The translations under genes were made by a program, and so were the position numbers. Of a stretch of DNA of 64,000 nucleotides, positions 20,925 to 31,846 are shown one piece after another (position 1 is the stretch's first letter; each line of letters begins with the position of its first letter). The notes under the pieces were generated by a model, which had not been told where the DNA came from, searched no databases, and worked only from the letters and a program-made list of their open reading frames with translations. Source of the stretch: Diploptera punctata (lineage: Eukaryota; Arthropoda; Insecta; Blattodea; Blaberidae); the NCBI GenBank assembly GCA_030220185.1, contig JASPKZ010007285.1, positions 1,485,001 through 1,549,000 of the forward strand, read 5' to 3'.

Positions 20925-21790
20925 ACTATACGTTGACTTCAAAAAAGGCATATGATTCAATTAAGAGGGATAACTTATATAGTATCCTGTTGGAGTTCGG
21001 AATTCCTAACAAGTTAGTTAGACTTATACAAATGTGTCTAAATGGCACAAAGAGTAGGGTGCGTGTAGGCAAACAGTTTTCGGATACATTCGAAATCCAC
21101 ATTGGGTTGAAGCAAGGAGATACACTATCTCCTCTACTATTTAAGTTTGTACTAGAGCATGCCATTAAATCTTTAGAGAATGAAGAAGGCCTACATTTAG
21201 TGGTATTAATAAGCTGTTAGTTTGCGCTGATGATGTAGTACAAATGGGCGATAGCGAGGAGATACTAAAGGGCAACACGCACACACTATTGAGTAACACC
21301 AAGAAATTAGGACTGGAAGTAAATATCAATAAAACTAAATAAATGTTCACACATAGAAATACATTATATAATAGAAATGGGCAGCTAAAGACAAATGAGG
21401 GAAATTTTGTGGAAGTGGCTGAATTCAAATACCTAGGAACAATACTCACAAGTAGGTATGAGATGCACAAAGAAATTAAACATAAGCTCAATTCTGGAAA
21501 TGTGTGCTATTATGCATTGCAGAGACTCTTGATGTCCCAACTCCTTTCAAAAAACGTTAAACTGAAAATGTATAAAACTATGATTCTACCAGTTATACTA
21601 TATGTTAGCGAAATATGGACTCTTACTTTGAGGGAGGAAATGGGATTATGAGTACTTGAGAGTAGAGTTGTTAGGAAAATTTTTGGACCAAAGAGAGATG
21701 GACAGAAGAATGGAGAAGACTACATAACAGTGGATTACATGATCTTCATAAAAAGCCAGATATAATAAGAATAGTAAGAGTAACGAATTC
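20925..21790 (+). mobile_element. LINE-A, longest RT copy in the window
   Basis: Retains RT palm motifs that the other LINE-A copies lack: KKAYDSIKRDNLYSILLEFG (motif A side, catalytic Asp present), IGLKQGDTLSPLLFKFVLE (motif B), and CADDVVQ (YxDD box with Tyr changed to Cys). It continues through VAEFKYLGTILTSRYEMH and ILPVILYVSEIWTLTLREE. Frameshifts near 21,210, a stop near 21,341 and a stop near 21,650 make it inactive. It ends before the GRPRMRW region near 21,780. Confidence 0.9.
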
Positions 21791-22555
21791 TGTGATCCTT
21801 TATCTATCGAGTGGTGCAATTGAATTTTGGAAGTAGATGATAGATGTATAGCTGCAATATCAAACTGTATCCTCCGATTTTGTTATCATCAGTTTTGTGA
21901 ATTGCCTCTCACGATGGAACAAATTTAAAAAAAAAATCTCCAACTTAAATCTTCTATGACAATGTTTTACTGTATACACATTTCTGGCACTTCCTGTAGA
22001 ATTTAACACTGGAACGCTCCTTTCTAAAACGAAAGCTGAATAAAGCGAACTTTGAATTTATAGTCAATTTTACTGTTTCGATAATATTGTCATCGTAAAA
22101 TGTATAGCACATTAAATTTTCAAAATAACTCTTGCATCTTGGAATGGAGGATTTTCCTTTATATGAAAGAAAAAAGCAATATAAAAGCAAATTATTCAAG
22201 TAAAATGAAATAAAATGGAGATTATTTGATATTGGAATAAAGCCATGTTGTATAAAACACCTCGTAAGGAAAAGATTAACATCAGAAGTCGTAAGAACAA
22301 TGTAGAAATTAATAACTATCATCTTAGCTTTATTCAGGAAACATTAGAGACATTTCTGCTGAGAGAAGGAGCGAAATAATAGCGTAAACAATGACGAATA
22401 AGTTTCGCTAAAACAACGCAGCATCGCAATAATGCTTAAATTTATTAAGAAAAAAGATAACAAAAGAATCTGTTTTATTGTTGAGGCTATAATCTTTACT
22501 TTCTTAATTTAGTCACAATTTTCAACTGTTTTAAATAGAAAACAATGCATAAGTA
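21791..22555. other. Unassigned AT-rich sequence
   Basis: A minus-strand frame of 122 codons (22,322-21,954) is rich in Phe, Ile and Leu and recognised as nothing. No repeat partner in the window. Confidence 0.4.
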
Positions 22556-22559
22556 TACG

Positions 22560-22690
22560 GATTATGGAATTTTAATTACGCATTCACTAATATTCTCCAC
22601 TTGTCAATGTTTTCAGTCAATTATATCCAGTTCCGTAAAATCCATCCGAATATTATCTTCCCACCTAGTCAGGGCGTTCGAATAATATAT
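22560..22690 (-). mobile_element. LINE 3' scrap
   Basis: The minus strand shows a W(E/D)DNIRMDFTELDI-like block, related to the region at 29,265-29,375 and to the ENNINYDLREVDY block of LINE-A. Weak. Confidence 0.45.
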
Positions 22691-22709
22691 TTCTGAATGA
22701 TTTTCAAAT

Positions 22710-23015
22710 GTCCACCGCTGTAGTCTCGAATAGCGTGCTGCCTTTCCACGCATCGGGCCCGGGTTCGATCCCCGGTTGGGACAATTTTCCTGGGTGATGG
22801 GTTTTTTTCTGTTTTTTTTTCCTCAACTGTAAGACAAATGTCAGGAAAATTTAAGGGCCAAACCCGAACATAATCTGGCCATGATTAACATATTCCAGTT
22901 TAGGATTAAGGCATCTTCTGGCGCATCATTACAGGCGCCCCAACCTCAGAAGTGGGTTACAATAACGCCATTCCAGAGAATGACAGAATGTCGAAAAATG
23001 ACGTGGTGGCATTGA
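22710..23015 (+). mobile_element. SINE-1b
   Basis: TGTCCACCGCTGTAGTCTCG, then GGGTTCGATCCCCGG, CTGTAAGACAAATGTCAGG, and the 3' half GGCGCCCCAACCTCAG..GTGGTGGCATTGAATG with an A-rich tail. Confidence 0.88.
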
Positions 23016-23054
23016 ATGAAAAAAACAGATTTTCCAATAAAAATTAAGACCAGC

Positions 23055-23315
23055 GTCATGTTCAGCCTTTGTGACTACAATTATTGATGAGGTTCCGAGT
23101 TCGATTCTCGGTCAAATCATACGATTTTCTTCTTTAAAGGGAATTATTCCTGTGATCTCTCATAGTCTGGAATTTAGGCTAGGGCAAATCGGGGTAATGC
23201 AACTCCGCCTCCCGGGTGCCGTAACCTACGAAATGGATTACAATTCCGCCAATGCCAGAGGGGAAAGCCAGAAATGTCATAAAATACAACCTGGTGGCAT
23301 TGGACAAAAAAAGAG
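23055..23315 (+). mobile_element. SINE-5: different head, SINE-1b-like tail
   Basis: The head GTGACTACAATTATTGATGAGG..GAGTTCGATTCTCGG differs from SINE-1, but the 3' half (CGCCTCCCGGGTGCCGTAACC.., ATGCCAGAGGGGAAAGCC, AGAAATGTCATAAAA, CTGGTGGCATTGG) is of the type seen in SINE-1b and at 38,940-39,100. Confidence 0.75.
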
Positions 23316-23510
23316 AATAATTTACCGAAGAAACATGCACAACAAAAGTTCCTTCATGCAGGTACTGCGCAAATTCAGCATGTAATTCTAGAGAAAGAAA
23401 GTCTCAAGAAGGAATGCGGCTGACCCTAACGCCGCGCGAGTCTAGATTGTATTGTACATTTCGAAAATATAGTTTGGCAATGAGCTGTAAGCAATAATTA
23501 AAAATTAATT
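23316..23510. other. Unassigned sequence
   Basis: No feature supported. Confidence 0.4.
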
Positions 23511-23511
23511 G

Positions 23512-23795
23512 TTTCGTGGCGCAACCGGTTAGACGCTCGCCTCTCACCGCTCAGGTCCCGATATCGAGTCTCGGTCACTCCATGTGGGTTTCATGGTGGA
23601 AAGAACGGAGTTTGGGCAGATTTTTGTCATCTCATCCATGTCGTTCACCCGCTCCTGTGACGGTGCGTCAGGAGTGGTCGGCCCTTATCGTTCACAGACC
23701 CAATGAATATAGGGACTTTCATATCATCTCATTCCTCGACCCGAACCTGAGTTGGACACGAGTTGAGGATATTTATTTTTCATTTTATAGCATTT
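23512..23795 (+). mobile_element. SINE-6, tRNA-headed
   Basis: The head GTGGCGCAACCGGTTAGACGC..CGATATCGAGTCTCGGTC resembles A and B boxes, followed by a unique body (CCATGTGGGTTTCATGGTGG, GGTGCGTCAGGAGTGG, CCCAATGAATATAGGG). Single copy in the window. Confidence 0.7.
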
Positions 23796-24055
23796 AAAAC
23801 CAGTGTGACGTCATATGAGTAATAGTTAAATTAACACAATACATCTCGCATGATAGCAGGAATCTGTACCGACTAATCTCATTTGTTATGTGCAGTACAA
23901 CGGTCAAGGAGTTCGACAAGATATATACATTATCACCCCACATTGTTTATATATATATTTTGACGAGGTTATACGAAAATGGAAAAAAATCGAGTCCATT
24001 TTGTATCCCGCAGTGAATATTTGTACAAAAAATCAAGTCAGTCTCTAACTCAAAA
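23796..24055. other. Unassigned sequence
   Basis: No feature supported. Confidence 0.4.
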
Positions 24056-24059
24056 CAGT

Positions 24060-24175
24060 TAGAAAATAGAAATTTCACCCATAATCTCACCCCGTTCTTG
24101 GGCTGTCTACTGAGCGCTTTCCCACTAGTTTCCAAGCATCTCTTTAATTCTGCATTCGTGCCACATATCCTGAAT
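24060..24175 (-). mobile_element. LINE-A remnant
   Basis: Decayed GxRMRWE-, VGKALSRQPKNG- and AWKLVG-like sequence on the minus strand, next to an ATT repeat. Confidence 0.55.
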
Positions 24176-24176
24176 T

Positions 24177-24236
24177 ATTATTATTATTATTTTATTATTA
24201 TTATTATTAATATTATTATTATTATTATTATTATGT
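24177..24236. repeat. (ATT)n microsatellite, interrupted
   Basis: ATT units with a few interruptions. Confidence 0.95.
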
Positions 24237-24261
24237 TGAAAAAAAATATGAGGAAAAAATA

Positions 24262-24500
24262 GAAAAAAAAAATTTGAAACTGATGTGGACACCTCACAAG
24301 AATGAAAGAAGAGAGAATAATAAAATGATCCTTAATTGGAAAGCTAATGCAAGAAGTGGAAGAGGCAGGAATAGAGAACGATGGATGGATGGAGTGAAGA
24401 GAAGTATGGAAGCTAGAGATTTGGGGGAACAAGATGCTTTAGACAGAAATCTCTGGCAACAAATCACTTTGGGTTGAAGGAGAAACACTGTATTGTGGAA
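24262..24500 (+). mobile_element. LINE C-terminal fragment
   Basis: Open 67-codon frame: KMILNWKANARSGRGRNRERW then MDGVKRSMEARDLGEQDALDRN and W..IT, the GR.R.RW..GV...M..R.L......DR..W layout of LINE C-termini. Confidence 0.75.
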
Positions 24501-24515
24501 TATTCCTAAATACAA

Positions 24516-24517
<2 letters not shown>

Positions 24518-24578
<61 letters not shown>

Positions 24579-24583
24579 GTTAT
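24518..24583. repeat. (ATT)n microsatellite, left of SINE-1a
   Basis: About 21 ATT units. Confidence 0.98.
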
Positions 24584-24587
24584 GTCC

Positions 24588-24924
24588 ACCGCTGTGGTCT
24601 CGAGGTAGCGTGCTGCCTTGTCACGCAGCGGGCCCGGGTTCGATCCCCGGTCGGGGCAGTTTTTCTGGGTGAGGTTTTTATCGGGGTTTTTCCTCACCTG
24701 TAAGACAAATGTCAGGAAAACTTTAAGGCCCAAACGGTCCCCGAAATCATATGGCCATCATCCTTATCATTATCATCCTTACCATTATCATCATCCTTCA
24801 CCGGTGTGGAAAGCAACGGGAAGCTACCACACCTACACAATTCCCTAGTAAAGCTGCAAGCATAGCATGAAAGTGCTATGATTGCAGTGAAGGACCTGCC
24901 TTCGGGCAGAATTACTATGGATGG

Positions 24925-24927
<3 letters not shown>
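24588..24927 (+). mobile_element. SINE-1a, full length, between ATT tracts
   Basis: From GTCCACCGCTGTGGTCTCGAGG and GGGTTCGATCCCCGG to CCTTCACCGGTGTGGAAAGC, GGAAGCTACCACACC, and the end CCTTCGGGCAGAATTACTATGG. It closely matches 48,375-48,720. The next base starts another ATT tract (24,928-24,968), so the SINE sits inside the microsatellite. Confidence 0.93.

Positions 24928-24968
<41 letters not shown>
24928..24968. repeat. (ATT)n microsatellite, right of SINE-1a
   Basis: About 13 ATT units. Confidence 0.97.
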
Positions 24969-24969
<1 letters not shown>

Positions 24970-25750
24970 CTTATTTTTCAGTCGTCTAATGTTCATTGTT
25001 TTCGTTATCTTAACGTTTCAGGGTTTTCTTGATCTTCCTTTTCTTTGAGTTCCCCAAGGTTGACATCGTTGAATTAATTTAATAATAATTAAATAAATGC
25101 CACCTCACCTAGCGAGGAAGACAAGCGTTAGAGTGCAGAATTGCGATGTCAAGATAGCAGATTGGTTCCACAAGATTGTGCTGTGTCTCACAGACTGGAG
25201 TTGGCAGCAATAACGCACGCACCTGTCCTGTCATTTTGGTTCGCACCATTTGTAACAACAACTCTGCCTGGTTGCTCACATAATTGTCTGTTTGTTCGTC
25301 TGTTGCCAGTTACAAAACGCTGCATTACACACTTTATTAATATCCAGGTGGACTCTGTCACATTTATTGCTCTTCCAAATTATTCCTACTCCAGCCTCAC
25401 TTCTCTCCTCAAAATAAAATACTTTTTGGCGTCAAAAATTACTTCTTTGAACACTTCATTTAACATATGTATGCATATAAGGACACCGGGTACTAATTTC
25501 CTTGCAATTCGGTTTAAAAATATGCATAATACAAAAATAATTTTTTCACCTTATTTTTAAGTTACGTGCATGAAAATTGCGTCACTAATTATGGGGACAT
25601 GGTAGTCTCAGTATATGGTTACTATAGCAGCAGCGAAAATCAAATTACTATTCTTATGAACCTGTACGTAAATAAGCCTGACAATTTTACACCATGCCCA
25701 CAACACATTTGAGAATATTTTGGCTTTAAGTTTATATCTCTACCTTATAT
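24969..25750. other. Unassigned sequence with a 139-codon frame
   Basis: The frame at 25,141-25,560 (plus) is moderately long, but I recognise no family, motif or homologous copy here. It could be chance. Confidence 0.3.
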
Positions 25751-25757
25751 ACTTGAT

Positions 25758-26105
25758 GTCCACCGCTGTGGTCTCGCGGTAGCATGCTGCCTTGTCACGC
25801 AGCGGGCCCGGGTTCGATCCCCGGTCGGGGCAGTTTTTCTCTGGGTGAGGTTTTTATCGGAGTTTTTCCTCACCTGTAAGACAAATGTCAGGAAAACTTT
25901 AAGGCCCAAACGGTCCGAAATTATATGGCCATCATCATCATCCTTATCATTATCATCATCATCATCCTTCACCGGTGTGGAAAGCAACGGGAAGCTACCA
26001 CACCTACAATTCCCCTAGTAAAGTTGCAAGCATAGCATGAAAATGCTATGATTGCAGTGAAGGACCTCCGCCCTCGGGCAGGATTACGGTACATGGATGA
26101 TGATA
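25758..26105 (+). mobile_element. SINE-1a with 7-bp target duplication
   Basis: Same structure as the other SINE-1a copies. ACTTGAT occurs at 25,751-25,757 and again at 26,106-26,112, a short target duplication. This copy did not land in a microsatellite. Confidence 0.9.
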
Positions 26106-26174
26106 ACTTGATTTATATAAAAACATTTAAATCTGAAAATAATATATATATAAATAATATATATATATATATAT

Positions 26175-26298
26175 GGTATAATAAAAATAAATGCCTGGAC
26201 GGGATTCGAACCCGGATCTCTGAGTCTGTACCTCAGCGTGATATTCATTACACTACCAGGCGAATCCAATTCAAACACTTATTTTTCTTATATATGTA
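26175..26298 (-). mobile_element. tRNA-like element with inverted flanks, copy 2
   Basis: Diverged copy of 13,900-14,025: the minus strand has GGATTCGCCTGGTAGTGTAATG..CCGGGTTCGAATCCC flanked by AAGAAAAATAAGTGT/GCATTTATTTTTATT. A (TA)n tract precedes it. Confidence 0.7.
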
Positions 26299-26454
26299 TT
26301 ATATTCTCTATTATTACTAGATGTCGCGAGAACACAGTCTTCACTGCCATCTAGTAGCTGACTATAACAAGTAAGCAAATTAAAGAGAATATTTTTACTT
26401 TATAGCAGTGACGCTTTATAGATGTTATAATTAAATATATATATTTTATATGCT

Positions 26455-27430
26455 ATAAACATCAAGGACTTTGGGTACATTTTTCTCCGAAACCCCTTGC
26501 AGTATCGAATCATAATTTTCTGTGCTTATTATCATAAGTAATGCCACGAGTGATTTCCAAATTATCGATAAATTCACGACTCACGAAGTGAGGAGTGAAT
26601 TTATCTAGAGAATTTGGAAATCAAGAGTAGCATTTGTTAGGACTATTTAACGAATAAAATTAAGCTGTTTACTCACAAATCATTATTTAACTATAGTTAT
26701 TTTAAAATATTTATACATTTAATGTAAACGGCGATGTTTGAAAACAATGAGAAAACGATAGGTACGCTTCTACTGCTTCATTTGTTTATCACTGCAACCA
26801 GATCATACTATTTATTGTCAAAGGAACGCAATATTGTAAGGAGGAGCTTTCTTTAATATGGTAATTATAACACTGATAAATATTTGGTGAAACACGACTC
26901 TGATTGGTTGTAAAACAGAAATCATTGAAACGTGATTGGTCATTGACTCCCATTTGGGGCATGAGTTAAATAGTCATTATAATTAACAATAAGCATTACC
27001 AAAATAATTGGATTGTCTCTATTGGTTCAATGGGAAAAAAATATGTGCATTTGGAAAATAAATAAATAAATAATAATACTATTTTGTCATTCTCTTCAGA
27101 GTCTTAAAACCCATGATTGTTATTATATAACTTTGTGAAAGTGGCGGCAAATATTCATAAAAACGTGGGATGAAGTAGGCAAAATGTTAGCTTTTCCTGC
27201 CTCTAGTAGTTTTTGAGAAAATGGTACCTAAATATCTAAAAAAAAAAAACATTTTGAAGAAAACTTTTTATTTTCCAAATGCAAATATTTTTTTCCCATT
27301 GAACCAATAAAGATAATCCAATTATTTTGGCCATGCATATTGTTAATTATAACGATAATAAGCACAGAAAATTATGATTCTATACTACAAGGGATTTCTG
27401 AGAAAAACGTACCCAAACTCCTTCAAGTTT
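26455..27430. repeat. Long inverted repeat, left arm split by repeat P
   Basis: The right arm (27,255-27,430) matches in reverse the left-arm parts 26,455-26,536 (GGACTTTGGGTACATTTTTCTC.., ATCATAATTTTCTGTGC) and 26,976-27,070 (CCAAAATAATTGGATTGTC, GGTTCAATGGGAAAAAAATA). A 0.44-kb repeat P has entered the left arm; the right arm shows the uninterrupted sequence. The spacer (about 185 bp) is AT-rich. Probably a foldback DNA element; termini are not certain. Confidence 0.75.
26537..26975 (+). repeat. Palindromic repeat P, copy 2 (fullest)
   Basis: Begins with a 95-bp foldback (ATGCCACGAGTGATTTCC.. paired with ..GGAAATCAAGAGTGGCAT, loop ACTCACGAAGTGAGG). It continues with GGACTATTTAACG, ends GTTAAATAGTC, and GACTATTTAAC/GTTAAATAGTC form 11-bp inverted ends. 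Related copies: 2,845-3,025, 44,485-44,790 and 48,113-48,255. Non-coding and probably a non-autonomous DNA element. Confidence 0.75.
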
Positions 27431-28015
27431 TGATTTCACTGCTGCATAGCAACCATATGCTCAGGCTACCATGTCGCCTTAAACCAATCCTTCTCAACAT
27501 TTTGACACTCTGGTTAACTTTTAAGACATATTTCCTCATGAGTAAATTAAAATACAGAAAAAAATGAAAATAAAATATCCAACTTCTCAAAAGTATTGTC
27601 TTGACATAATTTTCTCAAAAACTAGTTATCCAATTGCTTCCAAAATTTAGTACGTTTTTGTGAATAGTTTCATTTCATAAGGTTCAGATATGGATTTTAT
27701 TTTTTTTTGCTTCCAAAATTTAAGTACGTTATTGTGAATAGTTCAATTTGACTAATAATAAGGTTCAGATATGGATTGTGATTTATTTTTTAAAAATTCG
27801 AAGACCAACAAATTTTTTTTGTTAAACATTTTTCATGCTTTTTTATTTTAAACACTATCAACAGCACAAAGATAAATTTACCTTATTATTGGGCTCTTTA
27901 AACTGTATATCCATGCAAAACATTATTTTTCCTATCTTTCTCCTTGAGGTTATTTATATTTATACCAGTAAAAGTGATGGAGCTTTTTCGATACAAAAAC
28001 TGAAAGAGACATAAA
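27431..28015. other. Unassigned AT-rich sequence with a short tandem duplication
   Basis: CTTCCAAAATTTA..GGTTCAGATATGGATT is present twice in tandem (27,635-27,700 and 27,711-27,780), diverged. Confidence 0.6.
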
Positions 28016-28019
28016 TTTG

Positions 28020-28215
28020 AAACTGTCGAAATTTCAGATTATATGCGGTACTATACATAAAACATTAATAACAAAAGAAGGAGAGATACTAGATTGAAGT
28101 TTTATAAAACATTGGCAGTTCCTGCATTACTTTATGGGAGTGAAACTTGGGTAATGACCAAACAATTACAGAGTAGAATACAAAGCGTAGAAATTAACTT
28201 ACTTAGGCCCGCAAC
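28020..28215 (+). mobile_element. LINE-C-like fragment
   Basis: RRDTRLKFYKTLAVPALLYGSETW then RIQSVEINLLRPATYYT, cut at both ends. Confidence 0.78.
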
Positions 28216-28720
28216 CTATTATACCAGTTTTCATTCTTTTTGTTTTCTGATGATTCTGAACCAGGATTCTAGAAAACAAAATACGGAATTATTGTATTGT
28301 CCTGGGTCCTTTACAAGTACAACACAAGTTTCAAGTCGATCCAATGTTTCTAAGTGGGTGAAAATCGTGTTAAAAATTCCGTTAGATAGATCCAAAGACA
28401 CTTTTTTTTAATTTTCTGATGATTCTGGATATGATTTTAGAAACAAAATATGAAATCATTATATTGTCACGGGTCTTTTACAAGTATGCAAAGTTTTACG
28501 GTCGATCCAATGATTTTAAGTGGGTGGAAAATCGCGTTAAAATATTCAGTTACATAGATACAGGTCAAGCTAATATAAAGGGTGTAAAAAAGCACCCGTC
28601 AGGATCCATTTGGGGGTGTGTTTCTTGTCCTGAATGTATCACGTCTACTAGTATCTGTGGGGTTTTAATTGGACATATTTACATCCCAGATTGATTGCTG
28701 ACTCTTTCAATGCAATTACT
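28216..28720. repeat. Diverged tandem repeat, about 172-bp unit
   Basis: The unit TTTTCTGATGATTCTG..TTACAAGTA..GTCGATCCAATG..AAGTGGGTG occurs at 28,238-28,405 and 28,410-28,575 with many substitutions. Non-coding; possibly an old satellite fragment. Confidence 0.7.
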
Positions 28721-29264
28721 ACTAAGGTAAACTGTTTTAATTTTATTTATTACATATTGTTAAATAAGCGCCCGGCTGATGTCAGAAGCGTCGCAAAACA
28801 AAAATAGAACTACATCAATAGCTTCATTTCTGAATTAGTAATGGAGGGGGATTTCCAAAAAAAAAAAGTAATTTAAATTATTCAGGGAACAGGCAGTGAG
28901 TTAGTTAAACGGGAAGAAGCTTTTTGAAGTGCGCACAGTGTTTTTTTGGCGCTGAGCCGTGATTGAAAGCAAATCGCTGTAACATGGCTGCTGTATCGGA
29001 TCAAACTCAATGATCTCTCCCGTGTTTACCAATTTTTTTGCCATCCACTTTTTTTCCCCCTTCTCTCTCTCCCTCTAGAAACTGTCCTATCATTCTTGTG
29101 CTGTCGCCGTCAGCTTGCATGATGGGTAATTTAATTCAGTATACCACTACAAGCCCTCCATTCTCTTCACAAAACAAAACCCTCCATGTTTCCTAGATTT
29201 ACACAAACCTTAAACTAACTAACTGATGTAAGGAGCCTGTAAGTCCAATGCTGCAATTACTATT
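28721..29264. other. Unassigned sequence
   Basis: No element or gene recognised. Confidence 0.4.
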
Positions 29265-29380
29265 ACTTCCCCCATTAGTCCATTTCTCCGTCAAACTGAA
29301 TACAGTTAATATTTCCAATACCCAGATTCCTAAGATCCATCCGAAAATTATTCTCCCATCTACTAACTCAATCTCAAAAT
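29265..29380 (-). mobile_element. LINE 3' scrap
   Basis: The minus strand shows WENNFRMDLRNLGIGNINCI, related to the ENNINYDLREVDY block of LINE-A but from another family (compare 22,560-22,690). Confidence 0.6.
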
Positions 29381-29384
29381 ATCC

Positions 29385-29990
29385 ATAGAAAAAACTAAGG
29401 TAATGGCATTCCAAGGGAAAAATCAAATCCAGATTCGTAATAGTAATAGGAAACAAAATCATAGAACAGGTGAACCATCTCAATTATCTAGGATGTGACA
29501 TTTTAATTTAATTATGATAATGATATAAATAATAAAATAGCAAAATTCCAGGGAATATGTGGTACGATAAAACGAACACCAAACAACAAAACAACAAGAG
29601 AGACCCAATTGAAATTTTATAAAATGTTGGCAGTACCGGTACTGCTCTATGGATCAGAAGCCTGGATACATAAAAAACAAGATCTAAGTAGGATAACGGC
29701 GGCAGAAAAGAAATTTTGAGATCTGTTAAGGGGTGCACTAAGGAAGACAGAATCAAGAACACTGAAATAAGACAGGAACTTGAAATATTTGCAATAACTG
29801 ATAAAATGGATACATATAGACAAAAATGGAAGCAACACATAGACAGAATGAATGAAGATAGATATCCAAAACAAATAACAAAATACAAACCTAAAGGCAC
29901 CCGAGATGTGGGCAGACCTAGAAAGAGATGGGCTGAAGTCGGAACGGGTCAACAGACCTAATCCATGAATGCAGATGATGATGATGATCT
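29385..29990 (+). mobile_element. LINE-C copy, second
   Basis: Nearly the same as 4,280-4,885: AFQGKNQIQIRN, VPVLLYGSEAWIHKK, RSVKGCTKEDRIKNTE and GRPRKRWAEVGTGQQT, then a (GAT)n tail. Both copies are 5'-truncated at about the same point. A frame change near 29,510 and a stop near 29,718 inactivate it. Confidence 0.88.
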
Positions 29991-29992
29991 AC

Positions 29993-30630
29993 TAACTCAC
30001 TGGCACTATCGAACCCGTAGGTTCATGGCCGCGCGGACATAAGCTCTCCATACATAACTATCCTCAGCTAATGTTTTCCAATCATAGCCTGTATAATCTA
30101 CTTCCCTCAAATCATAGTTAATGTTATTCTCCCACCTCATTCTTGGGTGTTTTCCCTCTGGTTTTCCTAGAAGAAGCTTCCATGCACGTCTTTCATTCCC
30201 CATTCGTGCCACATGTCCTGCCCATCGCAGTCTACGAGACTTAACTGTTCTCATTATATCTGGCTTCCTATAAAGACCATGTTATGCAGTCTTCTTCATC
30301 CACCTGTCTGTTCATCTCTCTTTGATCCAAACATTTTCCTAAGAACTTTATTCTCAAATACTCGAAATCTTTTCTATTCCCTTAAAGTAAAGAGTCCATG
30401 TTTTGCACCCATATAATATAACTGGAAGAATAACAGTTTTATATATTTTCAGTTTAACGTTTTTTGAAAGGAGGTGGGGCGTCAAGAGTCTCTGCAATGC
30501 ATAATAGCACGCATTTCCAAAATTGAGCCTCTGTTTAATTTCTTTTTGCATCTCATTCCTATTTGAAATTATTGTTCCTAGGTATTTGAATTCAGCCACT
30601 TCCTCAAAATTTCCATAAATCTTCATTAGC
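29993..30630 (-). mobile_element. LINE-A copy
   Basis: The minus strand runs from FEEVAEFKYLGTIISNRNEMQ (30,620) to the AMNLRVR end near 30,006. A deletion removes part of the GKRPVGRP block. It faces the LINE-C copy tail to tail. Confidence 0.88.
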
Positions 30631-30664
30631 TGTGCTAGTGTTATTTATAACTGAACCACAAATT

Positions 30665-30842
30665 ATTTGTCCGTCGCTGTGGCGTAGTCGGTAGAGTCCC
30701 TACCTTCCACTCCGGCGATCCGGGTTCGATTCCCGGCGGGGTAAGGGATTTTTAAAACAAATCTCAACCGTGGGACTGGGTGTGTGTAGTGTCCAAGTTG
30801 TACCCAATTGGGTTTAATTCCTCTAAAAAAATATTTAAATTC
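30665..30842 (+). mobile_element. SINE-7, tRNA-headed
   Basis: The head GTCGCTGTGGCGTAGTCGG..CCGGGTTCGATTCCCGG has good A and B boxes, followed by AAATCTCAACCGTGGGACTGG and a GGGTTTAATTCC end. Single copy here. Confidence 0.75.
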
Positions 30843-30844
30843 CT

Positions 30845-31008
30845 CAACAAAACGCGGAAAATAAGGACAACACTCATTCATGAATAAATATATGTTATCA
30901 AAATGCAATACCATTAATTCTTAACAATTATATATAAATTAATTAGTGTATAATGCTATTGTGTTATTATTTAATTGTAATATTATTGTGTTTTCTTTAT
31001 GTAATTGT
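30845..31008 (+). mobile_element. Repeat H, left part (interrupted copy)
   Basis: Nearly the same as 6,622-6,780. The break with GTAATTGT at 31,001-31,008 is the left target duplication of the inserted LINE-A. Confidence 0.9.
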
Positions 31009-31846
31009 GCTGTTAGTTTATGCTGATGATGTAGTATTGTTTGCCCATAGCGAGGAGATACTAAAGGCCAACACGCACACACTATTGAGTAACACTAAGA
31101 AATTAGGACTGGAAGTAAATATCAATAAAACTAAATATATGGTCACACATAGAAATCCATTAAATAATGGAAATGGACAGCTAATGACAAATGAGGGAAA
31201 TTTTCAGGAAGTGCCTGAATTCAAATACCTAGGAACAATAATCACAAATAGGAATGAGATGCACAAAGAAATTAAACATAGGCTCAATTCTGGAAATGCA
31301 TGCTATTATGCATTGCAGAGACTTTTGATGTCCCAACTCCTTTCAAAAAACGTTAAACTGAAAATATATAAAACTATTATTCTACCAGTTATATTATATG
31401 GGTGCGAAACATGGACTCTTACTTTAAGAGAGGAAAGGAGGTTACAAGTATTTGAGAATAAAGTACTTAGGAAGATTTTTGGACGAAAGAGAGATGAACA
31501 AACAGGTGAATGGAGAAGACTGCATAACAATGAACTACATGCTCTTTATGGGAAGCCAGATATAATAAGAACAGTTAAGTCTCGTAGACTGCGATGGGCA
31601 GGACATGTTGCACGTATGGGGAATGAAAGACTTGCATGGAAGCTTCTTGTAGGAAAGCCAGAGGGAAAACGCCCAGTTGGTAGACCAAGAATGAGGTGGG
31701 AGAATAACATTAACTATGATTTGAGGGAAGTAGATTATACAGGGAATGATTGGAAAGCATTAGCTCAGGATAGGGATGTATGGAGAGCTTATGGCCGTGT
31801 GGCCATGAACCTACGGGTTCGATAGTGCCAGTGAGTAAATAAGTAA
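31009..31846 (+). mobile_element. LINE-A insertion with intact C-terminal RT frame
   Basis: The frame is open from 31,010 to the stop at 31,825 (about 271 codons of LINE-A sequence). It starts at the RT active-site box YADD (31,019-31,030), then LLSNTKKLGLEVNINKTKYM, VPEFKYLGTIITNRNEMH, ILPVILYGCETWTL, RRLRWAGHVARMGNE and GRPRMRWENN, ending AMNLRVR. The tail is GTGAGTAAATAAGTAA. An 8-bp duplication GTAATTGT flanks it (31,001-31,008; 31,847-31,854). There are no indels, so it is young. Motifs A and B and the endonuclease are missing, so it cannot move itself. Confidence 0.95.

Noticed and set aside
21954..22322. 122-codon minus-strand frame
   Set aside because: Hydrophobic AT-rich composition without domain or copy; likely chance.
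25141..25560. 139-codon open frame as a gene
   Set aside because: No recognisable domain, no second copy, composition like the surroundings.
26537..26975. Repeat P as a Helitron
   Set aside because: The hairpin is at the wrong end for the usual 3' hairpin plus CTRR, and no TC start was seen.
30672..30745. Possible tRNA gene
   Set aside because: A and B boxes are good but no consistent cloverleaf could be drawn, and SINE-body sequence follows directly.
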